Notes: a model not told the origin generated them from the sequence alone. A stretch of DNA of 64,000 bases from SIG607 sp045592625 (GCA_045592625.1 JAZNVC010000004.1:1-64000); one strand, 5' to 3'; shown: positions 52,639-61,332, counted from the stretch's first letter. Program-made: numbers and translations.

Positions 52639-53334
52639 TTAGTTACCAAATTTAGCAACGTTAAGCTTTATACCAGGGCCCATAGTGGTAGCAAGTACAC
52701 AAGATTTAATGTACTGACCTTTTGCAGCCTCAGGCTTAGCCTTAATGATAGCACCCATAAGAGCATCAAAGTTTTCTTTAAGTTTTTCAGGACCAAAAGA
52801 AACTTTACCAATAGGGCAGTGGATGATGTTGGTCTTATCAAGACGATACTCAATTTTACCTGCTTTTGCTTCAGTAACAGCCTTAGCAACGTCAGGAGTA
52901 ACGGTACCAGCCTTAGGAGAAGGCATTAAGCCACGGGGGCCGAGAACCTTACCAAGACGACCTACAAGACCCATCATATCGGGTGTTGCAATTACTACGT
53001 CGAAATCTAGCCAGTTTTCAGACTGGATTTTAGCAACCATATCTTCTGCACCAACAAAGTCTGCACCTGCAGCAAGAGCAGCGTCAGCCTTGTCGCCCTT
53101 AGCAAGAACAAGAGCACGTACAGTCTTACCGGTGCCGTTAGGAAGAACTACTGCACCGCGAACCTGTTGATCAGCGTGACGAGAGTCAACACCGAGGCGT
53201 ACGTGGATTTCTACTGTTTCATCAAATTTTGCAGCAGCAGTTTTTACAACAATTGCAGCTGCTTCTTCAGCGTCATAAAGCTTACCGGGTTCAATAAGCT
53301 GTGCGCTGGCTAAATATTTTTTACCGTGTTTCAC
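52639..53334 (-). CDS. rplA: 50S ribosomal protein L1
   Basis: 231 residues from a GTG start behind GGGAGGTAAAATAAA. It begins KHGKKYLASAQLIEPGKLY, and LGPRGLMPSPKAGTVTPDV is the family signature. It binds 23S rRNA at the L1 stalk and represses its own operon in other bacteria. Confidence 0.97.
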   Translation of the reverse strand: MKHGKKYLASAQLIEPGKLYDAEEAAAIVVKTAAAKFDETVEIHVRLGVDSRHADQQVRGAVVLPNGTGKTVRALVLAKGDKADAALAAGADFVGAEDMVAKIQSENWLDFDVVIATPDMMGLVGRLGKVLGPRGLMPSPKAGTVTPDVAKAVTEAKAGKIEYRLDKTNIIHCPIGKVSFGPEKLKENFDALMGAIIKAKPEAAKGQYIKSCVLATTMGPGIKLNVAKFGN

Positions 53335-53390
53335 TTTATTTTACCTCCCAATAAGTGGTTAAATCGGAAATTTCCTCCCACGAGAGAGAA

Positions 53391-53816
53391 TCAATCGACT
53401 ACTTCTACGCCCATGCTACGTGCAGTACCAGCTATCATACTCATAGCGGTTTCAATGCTTGCAGCATTAAGGTCGGGCATTTTTGTTTCTGCGATTTTTC
53501 TAATCTGCTCGCTGGTGATTTTGGCAACCTTAGTTTTATTAGGTGTGCCGGATGCGGATTCGATACCGCAAGCCTTCTTAATAAGAACAGCGGCAGGAGG
53601 AGTCTTTGTAATGAAGCTGAAAGAATGGTCTGCATAAACAGTGATTACAACAGGGATAATAAGACCCATATCATTCTTTGTGCGTTCATTGAACTCCTTG
53701 GTGAAAGCCATAATGTTTACACCATGCTGACCCAGAGCAGGACCTACCGGGGGGGCAGGAGTTGCTTTACCTGCGGGGATCTGCAATTTAATGTAGCCTA
53801 TAATTTTTTGAGCCAT
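53391..53816 (-). CDS. rplK: 50S ribosomal protein L11
   Basis: 141 residues. GGAGGTGCAAAAA precedes the ATG at 53816. KLQIPAGKATPAPPVGPALG is the N-terminal signature. It forms the GTPase-associated centre with L10/L12. Confidence 0.97.
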   Translation of the reverse strand: MAQKIIGYIKLQIPAGKATPAPPVGPALGQHGVNIMAFTKEFNERTKNDMGLIIPVVITVYADHSFSFITKTPPAAVLIKKACGIESASGTPNKTKVAKITSEQIRKIAETKMPDLNAASIETAMSMIAGTARSMGVEVVD

Positions 53817-53965
53817 TTTTTGCACCTCCAAAATTGTGGTAACAGTGTTTATTTACACTTGGCGGAGCATCTTAAATAAATTTATGCTCCTCCCACTTGC
53901 AACACCAAAGGGTGTCAGCGGCGAGACAGCCGCATAATAAACGGTTAAACCGTATTATTACCTAA
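53817..53965 (-). promoter_or_regulatory. Structured intergenic leader before rplK, candidate L1-binding site
   Basis: Several hairpins lie between nusG and rplK: GCGGC/GCCGC, ACACC/GGTGT, GGAGCAT/ATGCTCC (53884-53890 with 53864-53870) and AGTGT/ACACT (53844-53859). L11 operon leaders bind L1 in many bacteria, so an autoregulatory site is likely, but the exact L1 motif was not confirmed. Confidence 0.5.
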
Positions 53966-54487
53966 TTAATCAGCCAGAACAATCTGGTCTAATTCGAGTT
54001 CGGCAATTGTTTCTCTGCCGAATGCATCGATTCCTACGCTAACGCTGTTATCTGCGACATTAATTTCTTTAACAACGCCTGCGAAGTCCTTAAGAGGTCC
54101 GCTTACAATAACAACGCGGTCGCCCACATTGTAACCTACCTCTACGCTGTGCTTTTCAACGCCGAGAGAATTTACCTCTTCCTCTGAAAGAGGTACGGGT
54201 TTTGCTTCGGGACCTACAAATCCTGTGCAGCCGTGAATGTTACGAACTACGTACCAGGAATCGTTAGTAACGATCATTTTAATAAGAACATAGCCGGGGA
54301 GAATCTTACGTTCTACCTCGCGAACCTTATCATCCTTCACCTCTGTTACCTTTTCGGTGGGGATTTTAATATCCACGATTAAATCCTGCATTTTACGGTT
54401 TTCAACCATAGTAGCAAGGTCGGTAGCCACTTTATTTTCGTAACCCGACATAGTCTGTATTACATACCATTTTGCTTGTTCAGACAT
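53966..54487 (-). CDS. nusG: Transcription factor NusG
   Basis: 173 residues with the NGN domain (KWYVIQTMSGYENKVATDL, LPGYVLIKMIV, GFVGPEAKPVPLS) and a C-terminal KOW domain (VGDRVVIVSGPLKDFAG). It couples transcription elongation to translation and termination. It follows secE by 11 bases. Confidence 0.97.
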   Translation of the reverse strand: MSEQAKWYVIQTMSGYENKVATDLATMVENRKMQDLIVDIKIPTEKVTEVKDDKVREVERKILPGYVLIKMIVTNDSWYVVRNIHGCTGFVGPEAKPVPLSEEEVNSLGVEKHSVEVGYNVGDRVVIVSGPLKDFAGVVKEINVADNSVSVGIDAFGRETIAELELDQIVLAD

Positions 54488-54498
54488 ATTGGTTCTCC

Positions 54499-55185
54499 TT
54501 ATTTCCAGATACTTTCAAGTAAAGTACCAAGACCAAAGTCAACGAGCCAAATTATTACACCGATTACAATAAACATAACCAGTACTATACCGGTGTTTTT
54601 AAGCACTTCTTTAAGATTCGGCCAAACAATCTTCTTGCATTCGCTCTTGTAATCTTTAAAGAACTGAGCAATTCGCTTTAAAAGGAATTTTTTAGAACCT
54701 TTAGATGCAAGAACTTCAATATAGTCATCAACGAGGAAATGAGCAACACTAAAGATAAGTGCGGCAAACATTATGAGTGATACTATAAGAACGAAAGAAG
54801 TGTACTCTACGCCTGTTGCAACGAACGGACGTGTATCAACAAACTTCCAAGGATTGCTAAGGGCAATAACAAGCATATAAATTGCTACAACAGCATTAAT
54901 ACCGGAAGCAAAATACTTTAAGCCTTTAGATTTAGAGAAGAATGTAAATACCGAAAGAGCAACGCCGAGAATGGTAAGAAGAAAACAAAAGAGAACGTCT
55001 GCACTTCTTGCAATTTTTGTTCCTTCAATTACTTCAGAACCGAATCCCATTTGAAGACCGCTGACAGAAATTACGCCTGCATCATTTGTGGTGATATTAG
55101 CGAAATTAAAGAAAAAGAAAACCAATGCAGCTACACCGCAAAGTGCGGCTAAAAACTGACAAGCCTTATTGATAACTTTCATCAT
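54499..55185 (-). CDS. secE: SecE with a large N-terminal membrane extension
   Basis: 228 residues. Only the last 60 (from about 168) are the SecE subunit of the SecYEG translocase: FFKDYKSECKKIVWPNLKEV and then one span. The first 160 residues add about four more spans (9-28, 62-84, 92-110, 125-150) with an outer loop ITTNDAGVISVSGLQ. Gram-positive SecE is usually 60-75 residues with one span. No start with a ribosome site is seen closer to the SecE domain, and GGAGAG precedes the ATG at 55185, so the fusion appears to be the real product. Confidence 0.88.
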   Translation of the reverse strand: MMKVINKACQFLAALCGVAALVFFFFNFANITTNDAGVISVSGLQMGFGSEVIEGTKIARSADVLFCFLLTILGVALSVFTFFSKSKGLKYFASGINAVVAIYMLVIALSNPWKFVDTRPFVATGVEYTSFVLIVSLIMFAALIFSVAHFLVDDYIEVLASKGSKKFLLKRIAQFFKDYKSECKKIVWPNLKEVLKNTGIVLVMFIVIGVIIWLVDFGLGTLLESIWK

Positions 55186-55197
55186 ATTCAGCTCTCC

Positions 55198-55347
55198 TTA
55201 TTTGGTTTCCTTATGAACGGTGTGCTTTCTGCAGAACTTGCAATACTTGTTCATCTCAAGTCTGTCCGGATCGTTTTTCTTGTTTTTCATTGTGTTGTAA
55301 TTGCGCTGCTTGCACTCAGTACAAGCGAGTGTTATTTTTACTCTCAT
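55198..55347 (-). CDS. rpmG: 50S ribosomal protein L33
   Basis: 49 residues, starting MRVKITLACTECKQRNYNT and ending CKFCRKHTVHKETK. Both CxxC pairs (CTEC, CKFC) are kept, so this is the zinc-binding form. GGGAGGTG precedes the ATG. First gene of rpmG-secE-nusG-rplK-rplA. Confidence 0.96.
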   Translation of the reverse strand: MRVKITLACTECKQRNYNTMKNKKNDPDRLEMNKYCKFCRKHTVHKETK

Positions 55348-55526
55348 AACGGCACCTCCCGCTTTACGGAAATATTTTTTTGCTGCGAAACCGCAGTAAA
55401 CGCCTCCCTCAGTTAAGTCATGCCACGGACCTTTCGCATTATGTCGCCATACGAAAAGTAAGCACCCCGAAAGGCTAAGACCTTTACAGAATAGAGTCCA
55501 AACAAAAAAAAAGACTCCTTAGAGGT
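55348..55526 (-). promoter_or_regulatory. Long structured leader of the rpmG-secE-nusG operon
   Basis: About 180 bases lie between the promoter and rpmG. They contain GGAGTC/GACTC around a T10 loop, AAAGG/CCTTT, a long-range CCTTTCG/CGAAAGG pair, and a TGCGGTTTCGCA hairpin next to an A7 tract. No known riboswitch or tRNA fits. The GC content and order suggest a functional RNA, perhaps a ribosomal-protein binding leader. Confidence 0.5.
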
Positions 55527-55532
55527 ACAACG

Positions 55533-55561
55533 ATTATATCACAAAATGTACTCTCGGTCAA
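55533..55561 (-). promoter_or_regulatory. Promoter of rpmG-secE-nusG-rplK-rplA
   Basis: TTGACC (55561-55556) and TATAAT (55538-55533) with 17 bp spacing on the minus strand. Confidence 0.8.
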
Positions 55562-55586
55562 GCCTTTTTTTAAAATTTTATTTATA

Positions 55587-56375
55587 TTAAAAATACACAG
55601 CTTCCCTGTTTTCTCTTAATGCACAAAACAGAGTGTAATCAATACCTCTTTTAGCCCCTACGTCCAATAGGGCAGATTCACCGGTTCTTAAAGCAAGTGA
55701 CGGAAGATTATTGTTTTCACTTAAATGCCCCAGCACAAAACGTTTGGTACCACTTTTCAGAAGATATACCAATTCACTGGCAGCGGCGGCATTTGACAGA
55801 TGCCCTCTTTCCCCTGCAATCCTTAATTTAAGTTCAGGAGGATATGGTCCGCTTTGCAGCATCCTTAAATCGTGATTTGATTCAATAAGCACCGTACTGC
55901 AACCGCTGAGTGCATCTCTTACGATAGGTGTTACAACACCAAGGTCGGTACACACAGCCACTGTGCTTTCGCTTCCCAACTCAATTCTATATCCGCTTGA
56001 GCCTTCACAGTCGTGCATGGTTTCAAAACGTATTATCTTTCCAAATTCGCTCTCAAAAGCACCGTTACCTAAAGCTACGGTTTTTGTTTCTTCATTTAAA
56101 AGCTTCATATTAACAAGAGTTTCAAGGGTTTCTTTTGAAGCCATAACGGGAATGTCTAATTTTTTCGCAAGTGTTTTAAGACCTCTTATATGGTCGGTAT
56201 GTTCGTGGGTAATGAGTATGGCACGGATTCTGTCGGTATTTTCGCCTATATCATCCAAAGATTTAAGTATAGCCGCCGAGGAAGCACCTGCGTCTATAAG
56301 CAATGCTCCATCGTTTCCTGAAACGTATGTACAGTTTGCCTTACTGCCGCTGAAAAGTGGACAAAGTTTCGCCAT
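55587..56375 (-). CDS. MBL-fold hydrolase, YycJ/WalJ-like
   Basis: 262 residues. The metal site is THEHTDHIRG (HxHxDH, near residue 58) with HDCEGSSGYR and ESNHD further on and a C-terminal GHLSENNN. LFSGSKANCTYV at the start is typical of the YycJ-type family, thought to be a nuclease. The ATG at 56375 is preferred to 56384, which lies within the ribosome site. No WalKR genes are here; it follows murA. Confidence 0.85.
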   Translation of the reverse strand: MAKLCPLFSGSKANCTYVSGNDGALLIDAGASSAAILKSLDDIGENTDRIRAILITHEHTDHIRGLKTLAKKLDIPVMASKETLETLVNMKLLNEETKTVALGNGAFESEFGKIIRFETMHDCEGSSGYRIELGSESTVAVCTDLGVVTPIVRDALSGCSTVLIESNHDLRMLQSGPYPPELKLRIAGERGHLSNAAAASELVYLLKSGTKRFVLGHLSENNNLPSLALRTGESALLDVGAKRGIDYTLFCALRENREAVYF

Positions 56376-56404
56376 TATTTTCATTCCCTTCTTACATATA
56401 TAAT

Positions 56405-56430
56405 AAAGGGAGGAAAAACCTCCCTTTTTA
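56405..56430. terminator. Hairpin between murA and the MBL gene
   Basis: AAAGGGAGG/CCTCCCTTT with a five-base loop. The T-run is better on the plus strand; on the minus strand it may only weaken transcription from murA into the MBL gene. Confidence 0.55.
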
Positions 56431-56432
56431 AA

Positions 56433-57689
56433 TCATTCCGAAATTCTACGGATAACACCGCCGAGACTCATTAGTTTTTCCACTAAATCTTCATATCCGC
56501 GGTCAATATACTCGATGTTCTGTACCACAGTTTTTCCGGGAGCCATAAGTCCTGCAATAACCATTGCGGCACCTGCTCTTAAATCGGTAGCGTTTACTAT
56601 TGCAGGAGTAAGTGAATCTTTTCCGTTTATAATTGCACGTTTACCCTCGACACGAACGTCTGCACCCATCTTCTTAAGCTCGTCGATATAGCGGAAACGG
56701 TTGTCCCATACGCCTTCGATTACAGTACTTTCACCTTCAGCAATGGTAAGCAATGTTGCCATTTGGGGCTGCATATCTGTCGGAAAACCCGGATGCGGCA
56801 TCGTTTTGACCTGACAACGACGTGGGCGTCTCTCCATTTTTACACGCACGGCTTCATCAAACTGTTCAACAGTTGCACCTGCTTCAATAAGCTTTGCAAC
56901 TATAGATTCAAGGTGCTTTGGAGTTACGTTTGTAATAGTAACATCACCGCCTGTAGCTGCTGCTGCAACAAGATAGGTTCCTGCTTCTATCTGGTCGGGA
57001 ATTATGCTGTAGGTAACACCGCGAAGTTTTTCAACTCCACGTATTTTAATAACGTTTGTACCTGCACCCATAATATTTGCACCCATTGAGTTAAGGAAGT
57101 TAGCAAGGTCAACTATATGGGGTTCCCTTGCCGCATTTTCAATAACAGTCATGCCCTTTGCTTTAGCGGCGGCAAGCATAATGTTAATGGTAGCACCTAC
57201 TGTAACCATATCTAGATAAACATAATTGCCCATTAACTGTTCTGCACGGCAAACCACCATATCGTTTTCGCAAGAAACCTTAGCACCCATAGCCTCAAAG
57301 CCCTTAATGTGCTGGTCAATAGGTCTTACACCAAAATCACAACCGCCGGGTGGGGCTACCTTTGCTTTACCGAAACGACCTAGTAAAGCACCCAAAAAGT
57401 AACTTGAAGCACGCATACCACTGCTCATATCCTTGGTTACAACATAGGATTTTACACCTGTTGGGTCAATTTTTGCAGTATTTGTATCAATCATTTCAAC
57501 CTTCGCACCAAGGGTGGTCATACTTTTTAGCAACAAACTGACATCAGAAATTTCGGGGAGATTTTCAATTGTGCAGGGTTCATCAGCAAGTAAAACGGCA
57601 GGAAGTATTGCAACGGCAGCATTTTTTGCACCGCTTATATGTACTTCGCCCTTTAAAGCTTTACCGCCCTCTATAATATACTTTTCCAC
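56433..57689 (-). CDS. murA: UDP-N-acetylglucosamine 1-carboxyvinyltransferase
   Basis: 418 residues from a GTG start, with ACGGAGAG 6 bases before it; the protein begins EKYIIEGGKALKGEVHISGAKNA. The catalytic cysteine lies in PGGCDFGVRPID (near residue 115), so fosfomycin should react with it. It commits UDP-GlcNAc to peptidoglycan. A consensus promoter with an inverted repeat lies upstream. Confidence 0.95.
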   Translation of the reverse strand: MEKYIIEGGKALKGEVHISGAKNAAVAILPAVLLADEPCTIENLPEISDVSLLLKSMTTLGAKVEMIDTNTAKIDPTGVKSYVVTKDMSSGMRASSYFLGALLGRFGKAKVAPPGGCDFGVRPIDQHIKGFEAMGAKVSCENDMVVCRAEQLMGNYVYLDMVTVGATINIMLAAAKAKGMTVIENAAREPHIVDLANFLNSMGANIMGAGTNVIKIRGVEKLRGVTYSIIPDQIEAGTYLVAAAATGGDVTITNVTPKHLESIVAKLIEAGATVEQFDEAVRVKMERRPRRCQVKTMPHPGFPTDMQPQMATLLTIAEGESTVIEGVWDNRFRYIDELKKMGADVRVEGKRAIINGKDSLTPAIVNATDLRAGAAMVIAGLMAPGKTVVQNIEYIDRGYEDLVEKLMSLGGVIRRISE

Positions 57690-57764
57690 TGATTTCTCTC
57701 CGTTTATCTTCACATTAAAAATGATAATATTTTATACTAGAGGCAGTTAAACACATACTACCCC

Positions 57765-57800
57765 GATAGTCATTATACACCTGAGGACTATCTTTGTCAA
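57765..57800 (-). promoter_or_regulatory. murA promoter overlapped by an inverted repeat
   Basis: TTGACA (57800-57795) and TATAAT (57777-57772), 17 bp apart on the minus strand. GATAGTC (57765-57771) and GACTATC (57786-57792) are perfect inverted repeats that frame the -10 box, as an operator would. The rest of 57690-57935 is AT-rich and shows nothing more. Confidence 0.75.
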
Positions 57801-57935
57801 ATTATATTTATACAAAACCCACAGTTTTTATTACATATTGTGATAAAAAACGACTTTTTACATATATTTAGTATAACCTCTTTTTTTATTGTATCCTTAC
57901 ATCAGTAAAATAACTATTTATAAAAATGCCTTTTC

Positions 57936-57964
57936 TTGCTTTTTTTATTAAAATGTGGTAATAT
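57936..57964 (+). promoter_or_regulatory. Possible promoter of the DtxR-type regulator
   Basis: TTGCTT (57936-57941) and TAATAT (57959-57964), 17 bp apart, 26 bases before the ATG. Confidence 0.5.
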
Positions 57965-57990
57965 ATAAAATAAAGGAACGGAGGTATGTT

Positions 57991-58353
57991 ATGAATCTTA
58001 AAGAATCAGGGGAAATGTATCTTGAATCAATTTACGTGCTTTCAAAAAAATTGAAAAACGTTCGTTCCATTGACGTAGTTGATTACAGAGGTTTCTCAAA
58101 GCCAAGCGTCAGCCGAGCAGTCGGTCTGTTAAAAAACGGCGGATTTGTAGAAATGGATAAGGACGGGTATTTAACCCTTACCGAAGAAGGCGAAAAAATA
58201 GCCAGAAAAATCTATGAAAGACATACCGTAATTACCAAATTTTTAATCAAACTGGGTGTAAATGAAGAAATAGCGGCAGAGGATGCTTGTAAAATAGAAC
58301 ACGATATAAGTGACGTTAGCCTTGCGGCAATAAAAAAATTTACCGAAGAATAA
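57991..58353 (+). CDS. DtxR/MntR-family metal-dependent regulator
   Basis: 120 residues, which covers the winged helix (residues 1-65, GFSKPSVSRAVGLLKNGGFVEMD) and the metal-binding dimer helices (RHTVITKFLIKLGV, DACKIEHDIS), but not the SH3-like third domain. So it is closer to MntR than DtxR. GGAGGTATGTT precedes the ATG. Targets are not adjacent; feoB lies 18 kb away and could be one. Confidence 0.9.
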   Translation: MNLKESGEMYLESIYVLSKKLKNVRSIDVVDYRGFSKPSVSRAVGLLKNGGFVEMDKDGYLTLTEEGEKIARKIYERHTVITKFLIKLGVNEEIAAEDACKIEHDISDVSLAAIKKFTEE

Positions 58354-58366
58354 AAAAAGCTCTATG

Positions 58367-58392
58367 AGGCACCTTCCTTACGGAAGGTGCCT
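58367..58392 (+). terminator. Hairpin after the regulator
   Basis: AGGCACCTTCC/GGAAGGTGCCT is an 11-bp stem; the following sequence is only moderately T-rich. Confidence 0.65.
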
Positions 58393-58437
58393 TAGTTATA
58401 TTCGCCAAGGTAAGTTATATTACTACCAAGTGATATA

Positions 58438-58466
58438 TTGATATTTCAACATAAATGTAGTACAAT
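58438..58466 (+). promoter_or_regulatory. Promoter of the thioesterase
   Basis: TTGATA (58438-58443) and TACAAT (58461-58466), 17 bp spacing. Confidence 0.6.
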
Positions 58467-58544
58467 GAAAAAGACGTATTTTTAAACTTTTGGTTTATTT
58501 TAGAAAAAAACTGAGCCCCCCAACAATTTTTTAAGGTGATTAAA

Positions 58545-59270
58545 ATGAGAAGAATATGGGAAAAAGGATACTATTTGCGTGCAAGTGATTTTGATAAATT
58601 CTATCACATAAAACCCTCTGCCGTACTTGATTTATTTCAAGACGCTGCAGGTCAACACGCCGATGAAATAGGTGTTGGTTTTAATGAAATGCTTAAGCGT
58701 TCTTATCTTTGGGTTTTAACCAAAATTAAATTCAAAGTGATTTCCCAACCCTCTCTCTATCAAAAAGTTATTGTTAAAACCTGGCCTCTCCCCCCTAACC
58801 GACTTAACTATCGCAGAGAATATTGTATTTCAGACGAAAACGGAGAGCAGTTAATTGTAGGTAGTTCTGAATGGGTTGTTATTCACAGTGAAAAAAGGCG
58901 TTTTCTTTCGGTTCCTGATTTATATCCCTTTACCGACGGATTTTGTGAAGAAACAATGTTCGAGGGAAAACTGGGCAAGATTTCGGATTTTGATACCGAA
59001 GAAACACCCCACATTGTTAATACCGGCTTCTGCGAACTGGACTTTAACGACCACGTAAATAACACAAAATATGCAAATTATGTGTTAGATGCTATCAGTC
59101 CGTCAAAAGACTATGAACTGGATATCTTTCAGATAGACTACCGAAAGGAAGTTCTTCAGGGAACCAGGCTTAATATTTATCACACATGGCAAGATAACAC
59201 AGTTCTTGCAAAAGGTCAAAACGAAAACGGCGACATATCCTTTGCCTGCCGACTAGAATATAAAAATTAG
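58545..59270 (+). CDS. Acyl-ACP thioesterase
   Basis: 241 residues arranged as two hotdog folds (about 1-130 and 140-241), as in the plant Fat/bacterial TE family PF01643. The second half has ELDFNDHVNNTKYANYVLD, which contains the catalytic Asn-His region. It releases free fatty acids from ACP. AAGGTGATTAAA precedes the ATG at 58545. It is a single gene. Confidence 0.9.
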   Translation: MRRIWEKGYYLRASDFDKFYHIKPSAVLDLFQDAAGQHADEIGVGFNEMLKRSYLWVLTKIKFKVISQPSLYQKVIVKTWPLPPNRLNYRREYCISDENGEQLIVGSSEWVVIHSEKRRFLSVPDLYPFTDGFCEETMFEGKLGKISDFDTEETPHIVNTGFCELDFNDHVNNTKYANYVLDAISPSKDYELDIFQIDYRKEVLQGTRLNIYHTWQDNTVLAKGQNENGDISFACRLEYKN

Positions 59271-59313
59271 AAAAACATAAAAAAGTTTAAAATGATCTGT
59301 CCTCAATATTAAC

Positions 59314-59355
59314 AAACCCGTCTGAATTACAAAATTCAGACGGGTTTAATTTTAA
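59314..59355. terminator. Bidirectional terminator
   Basis: AAACCCGTCTGAAT/ATTCAGACGGGTTT, a 14-bp stem between two convergent genes. Confidence 0.93.
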
Positions 59356-61107
59356 TTATTCAATTCCTGCTAATTTAAATTTTAACATTGCGAGGTCAGT
59401 GGTGTTAACATCGCCGTCACCGTTAAGGTCGCCCGCAAGTAAGCCTATATTATCAAGTTCACTTAATCCCGCAAGGAACAACTTCATTACAGCAAGGTCG
59501 TTAGTATCAACATTTCCATCACCGTTAATATCGCCTGCACTGATTTCAGCACTGCACATTGTGCATTTACCTTCTTCATCGTAATTATGCTTCGGCACCT
59601 CTCTTTCTAAATCGCACACATTACAATTAGTGTCGCAAGCATTATCATAAGCATGATTAGCCGCACCAATGCATGAATCATAGTACCAAGTAGCAGAGGT
59701 TAATTTAGTATTATATGAAAGTATTGTTATCTTATTTCTATCATCTTTACTCCCTCTATAATATACAGTTTTAAGTAAATCACAATCATCAAATACATTA
59801 TAATTAATATTTGTCAGACCGTTACCAATGGTTACGGAAGCCAGTGAAGAGCAACCACGAAACGCAGAGCTACCAATGCTTTCTACACTGTCGGGAATGG
59901 TTACAGAAATTAGCGAATAATGATATTCGAATGCAGAATCACCAATACTTTTTACACCGTTTGGAATGGTATAAAACTTATCTTTTTTACCTGCAGGATA
60001 ACAACTAATAAATTTCTTATCTTTACTAAATAAAACTCCATCAAGTGAACAATAATTTTGATTATTTTTATCCACAACTATGTTTGTTAGTGAATTGCAA
60101 TGAGAAAATACAGAATGACCAATACTTGTTACACTGGCTGGAATAGTAACTGAGGTTAGTGAAGAGCAATCCATAAATGCATTATGACCAATACTTGTTA
60201 CATTACTGCCAAAGTTTACGGAAGTTAGAGAAGAGCAATACCAAAATGCATCAGCACCAATACTTGTTACACTGTCAGGAATTGTTACGGAAGTTAGGGA
60301 AGAACAATGTCCAAATGCATATTCACAAATACTTTTTACACTGTCCGGAATAGCATAAAATGTATAGTTTTTGCCTGCCGGATAACAAATAAGTGTTTTC
60401 TTATCTTTATTAAATAAAACTCCATCAAGAGAACTGTAATTTTTATTATTTTTATCCACTTCTATATTTGTTAGGGAATCGCATTGCCAAAATGCCCAAA
60501 CTCCAATGCTTTTTACATTTTTTGGTATGGTAATGTCGGTTAAAGAGCACACTAAGAATGCATAATCACCAATACTCGTTACACCTTCTGGAATGGTTAT
60601 GGAAGTTAGGGATGAGCAATTTGCAAATACACCTTTTGCTATGCTTGTTAAGCCGTCCGGAATGTTTGCGGAAGTTAGTGAAACACAAGTTTCAAATGCG
60701 AATTCCCCAATACTTGTTACACTGTCAGAAATGGTAACAGATGTTAGCGAAACACAATACGCAAATGCGTATTTACCAATACTCGTTATACTATCTGGTA
60801 TGGTAAGGTTGGTTAGATAGGCACAACCTGTAAATGCACAATTACCAATACCTGTTACACCATCGCTTATTATAACCTTTCTGATACCGTTTCCCCACGG
60901 CGCAGTACTTACAATATAGCCATCTTGGATACCATATGAATAATCAGCTGTCTTACCATTGCCGCTTATTGTAAGCGTTGTACCGTTAAGCGACCATGTG
61001 CAATTACCCGTTGTTCCACTTGTAGCAGCAAAAACAGGGATATCCGAGAGTGGTATTGCCGCCAAAAGTAAGGAAAGTGTCAAAACGATGGACAATAACT
61101 TTTTCAT
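59356..61107 (-). CDS. Secreted BspA-type LRR protein with dockerin
   Basis: 583 residues from the ATG at 61107 behind GGAGGAATTATT. The signal peptide is KKLLSIVLTLSLLLAAIPLS (cleaved near VFA-AT). About 15 LRR_5 repeats of 23 residues (S-L-T-S-V-T-I-P-D-S-V-T-S-I-G pattern) cover about 40-480, broken twice by NYSSLDGVLFNKDKKTLICY-type inserts. A cysteine/histidine-rich segment (HAYDNACDTNCNVC, HNYDEEGKCTMC) follows. The last 65 residues are a dockerin with two intact calcium loops, GDINGDGNVDTNDLAVMK and GDLNGDGDVNTTDLAMLK. It probably binds host or plant matter at the cell surface. Confidence 0.9.
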   Translation of the reverse strand: MKKLLSIVLTLSLLLAAIPLSDIPVFAATSGTTGNCTWSLNGTTLTISGNGKTADYSYGIQDGYIVSTAPWGNGIRKVIISDGVTGIGNCAFTGCAYLTNLTIPDSITSIGKYAFAYCVSLTSVTISDSVTSIGEFAFETCVSLTSANIPDGLTSIAKGVFANCSSLTSITIPEGVTSIGDYAFLVCSLTDITIPKNVKSIGVWAFWQCDSLTNIEVDKNNKNYSSLDGVLFNKDKKTLICYPAGKNYTFYAIPDSVKSICEYAFGHCSSLTSVTIPDSVTSIGADAFWYCSSLTSVNFGSNVTSIGHNAFMDCSSLTSVTIPASVTSIGHSVFSHCNSLTNIVVDKNNQNYCSLDGVLFSKDKKFISCYPAGKKDKFYTIPNGVKSIGDSAFEYHYSLISVTIPDSVESIGSSAFRGCSSLASVTIGNGLTNINYNVFDDCDLLKTVYYRGSKDDRNKITILSYNTKLTSATWYYDSCIGAANHAYDNACDTNCNVCDLEREVPKHNYDEEGKCTMCSAEISAGDINGDGNVDTNDLAVMKLFLAGLSELDNIGLLAGDLNGDGDVNTTDLAMLKFKLAGIE

Positions 61108-61332
61108 AATAATTCCTCCAAAAATAAAAAGTGCGTCAACCGAAGCCGACGCACCGAAAAACGCAAACTCCGATTGTCGCCAAACAAATTTCAAGTATGA
61201 TAGGTTTCCCCACACAATAACCTGATGGAATTTGCGTTTTTACCAAATTCACACGATTATTGTGTGCAAAAAGGGTACACTTACCCCTTTGCAGAAAAAT
61301 TTACAATCATACTTTTATAAAATTCGTTTGGC
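61108..61332 (-). promoter_or_regulatory. 225-base structured leader with P1 helix and terminator
   Basis: On the minus strand the leader has hairpins GCAAAG-GGGT/ACCC-TTTTTGC (61266-61292) and CACAC/GTGTG (61251-61266), then an 11-bp perfect helix AAAAACGCAAA (61241-61231) with TTTGCGTTTTT (61167-61157) that encloses a 63-base domain with AGGTT/AACCT. Directly after it is a terminator, and then the ribosome site. This aptamer-plus-terminator layout resembles a riboswitch, but no known class fits. Confidence 0.55.
61120..61154 (-). terminator. Terminator just before the LRR-dockerin ribosome site
   Basis: GTGCGTC (61154-61148 on the minus strand) pairs with GACGCAC (61137-61131), extended by two G-U pairs, followed by TTTTTATTTTT. 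It would stop transcription 15 bases before the start codon unless prevented. Confidence 0.8.

Noticed and set aside
55420..55500. tRNA-Trp or other tRNA near rpmG-secE, where Firmicutes often have one
   Set aside because: No cloverleaf, T-loop consensus or CCA end could be found on either strand.
61108..61300. c-di-GMP or c-di-AMP riboswitch before the LRR gene
   Set aside because: The conserved core blocks of those classes are not present; only the general layout fits a riboswitch.
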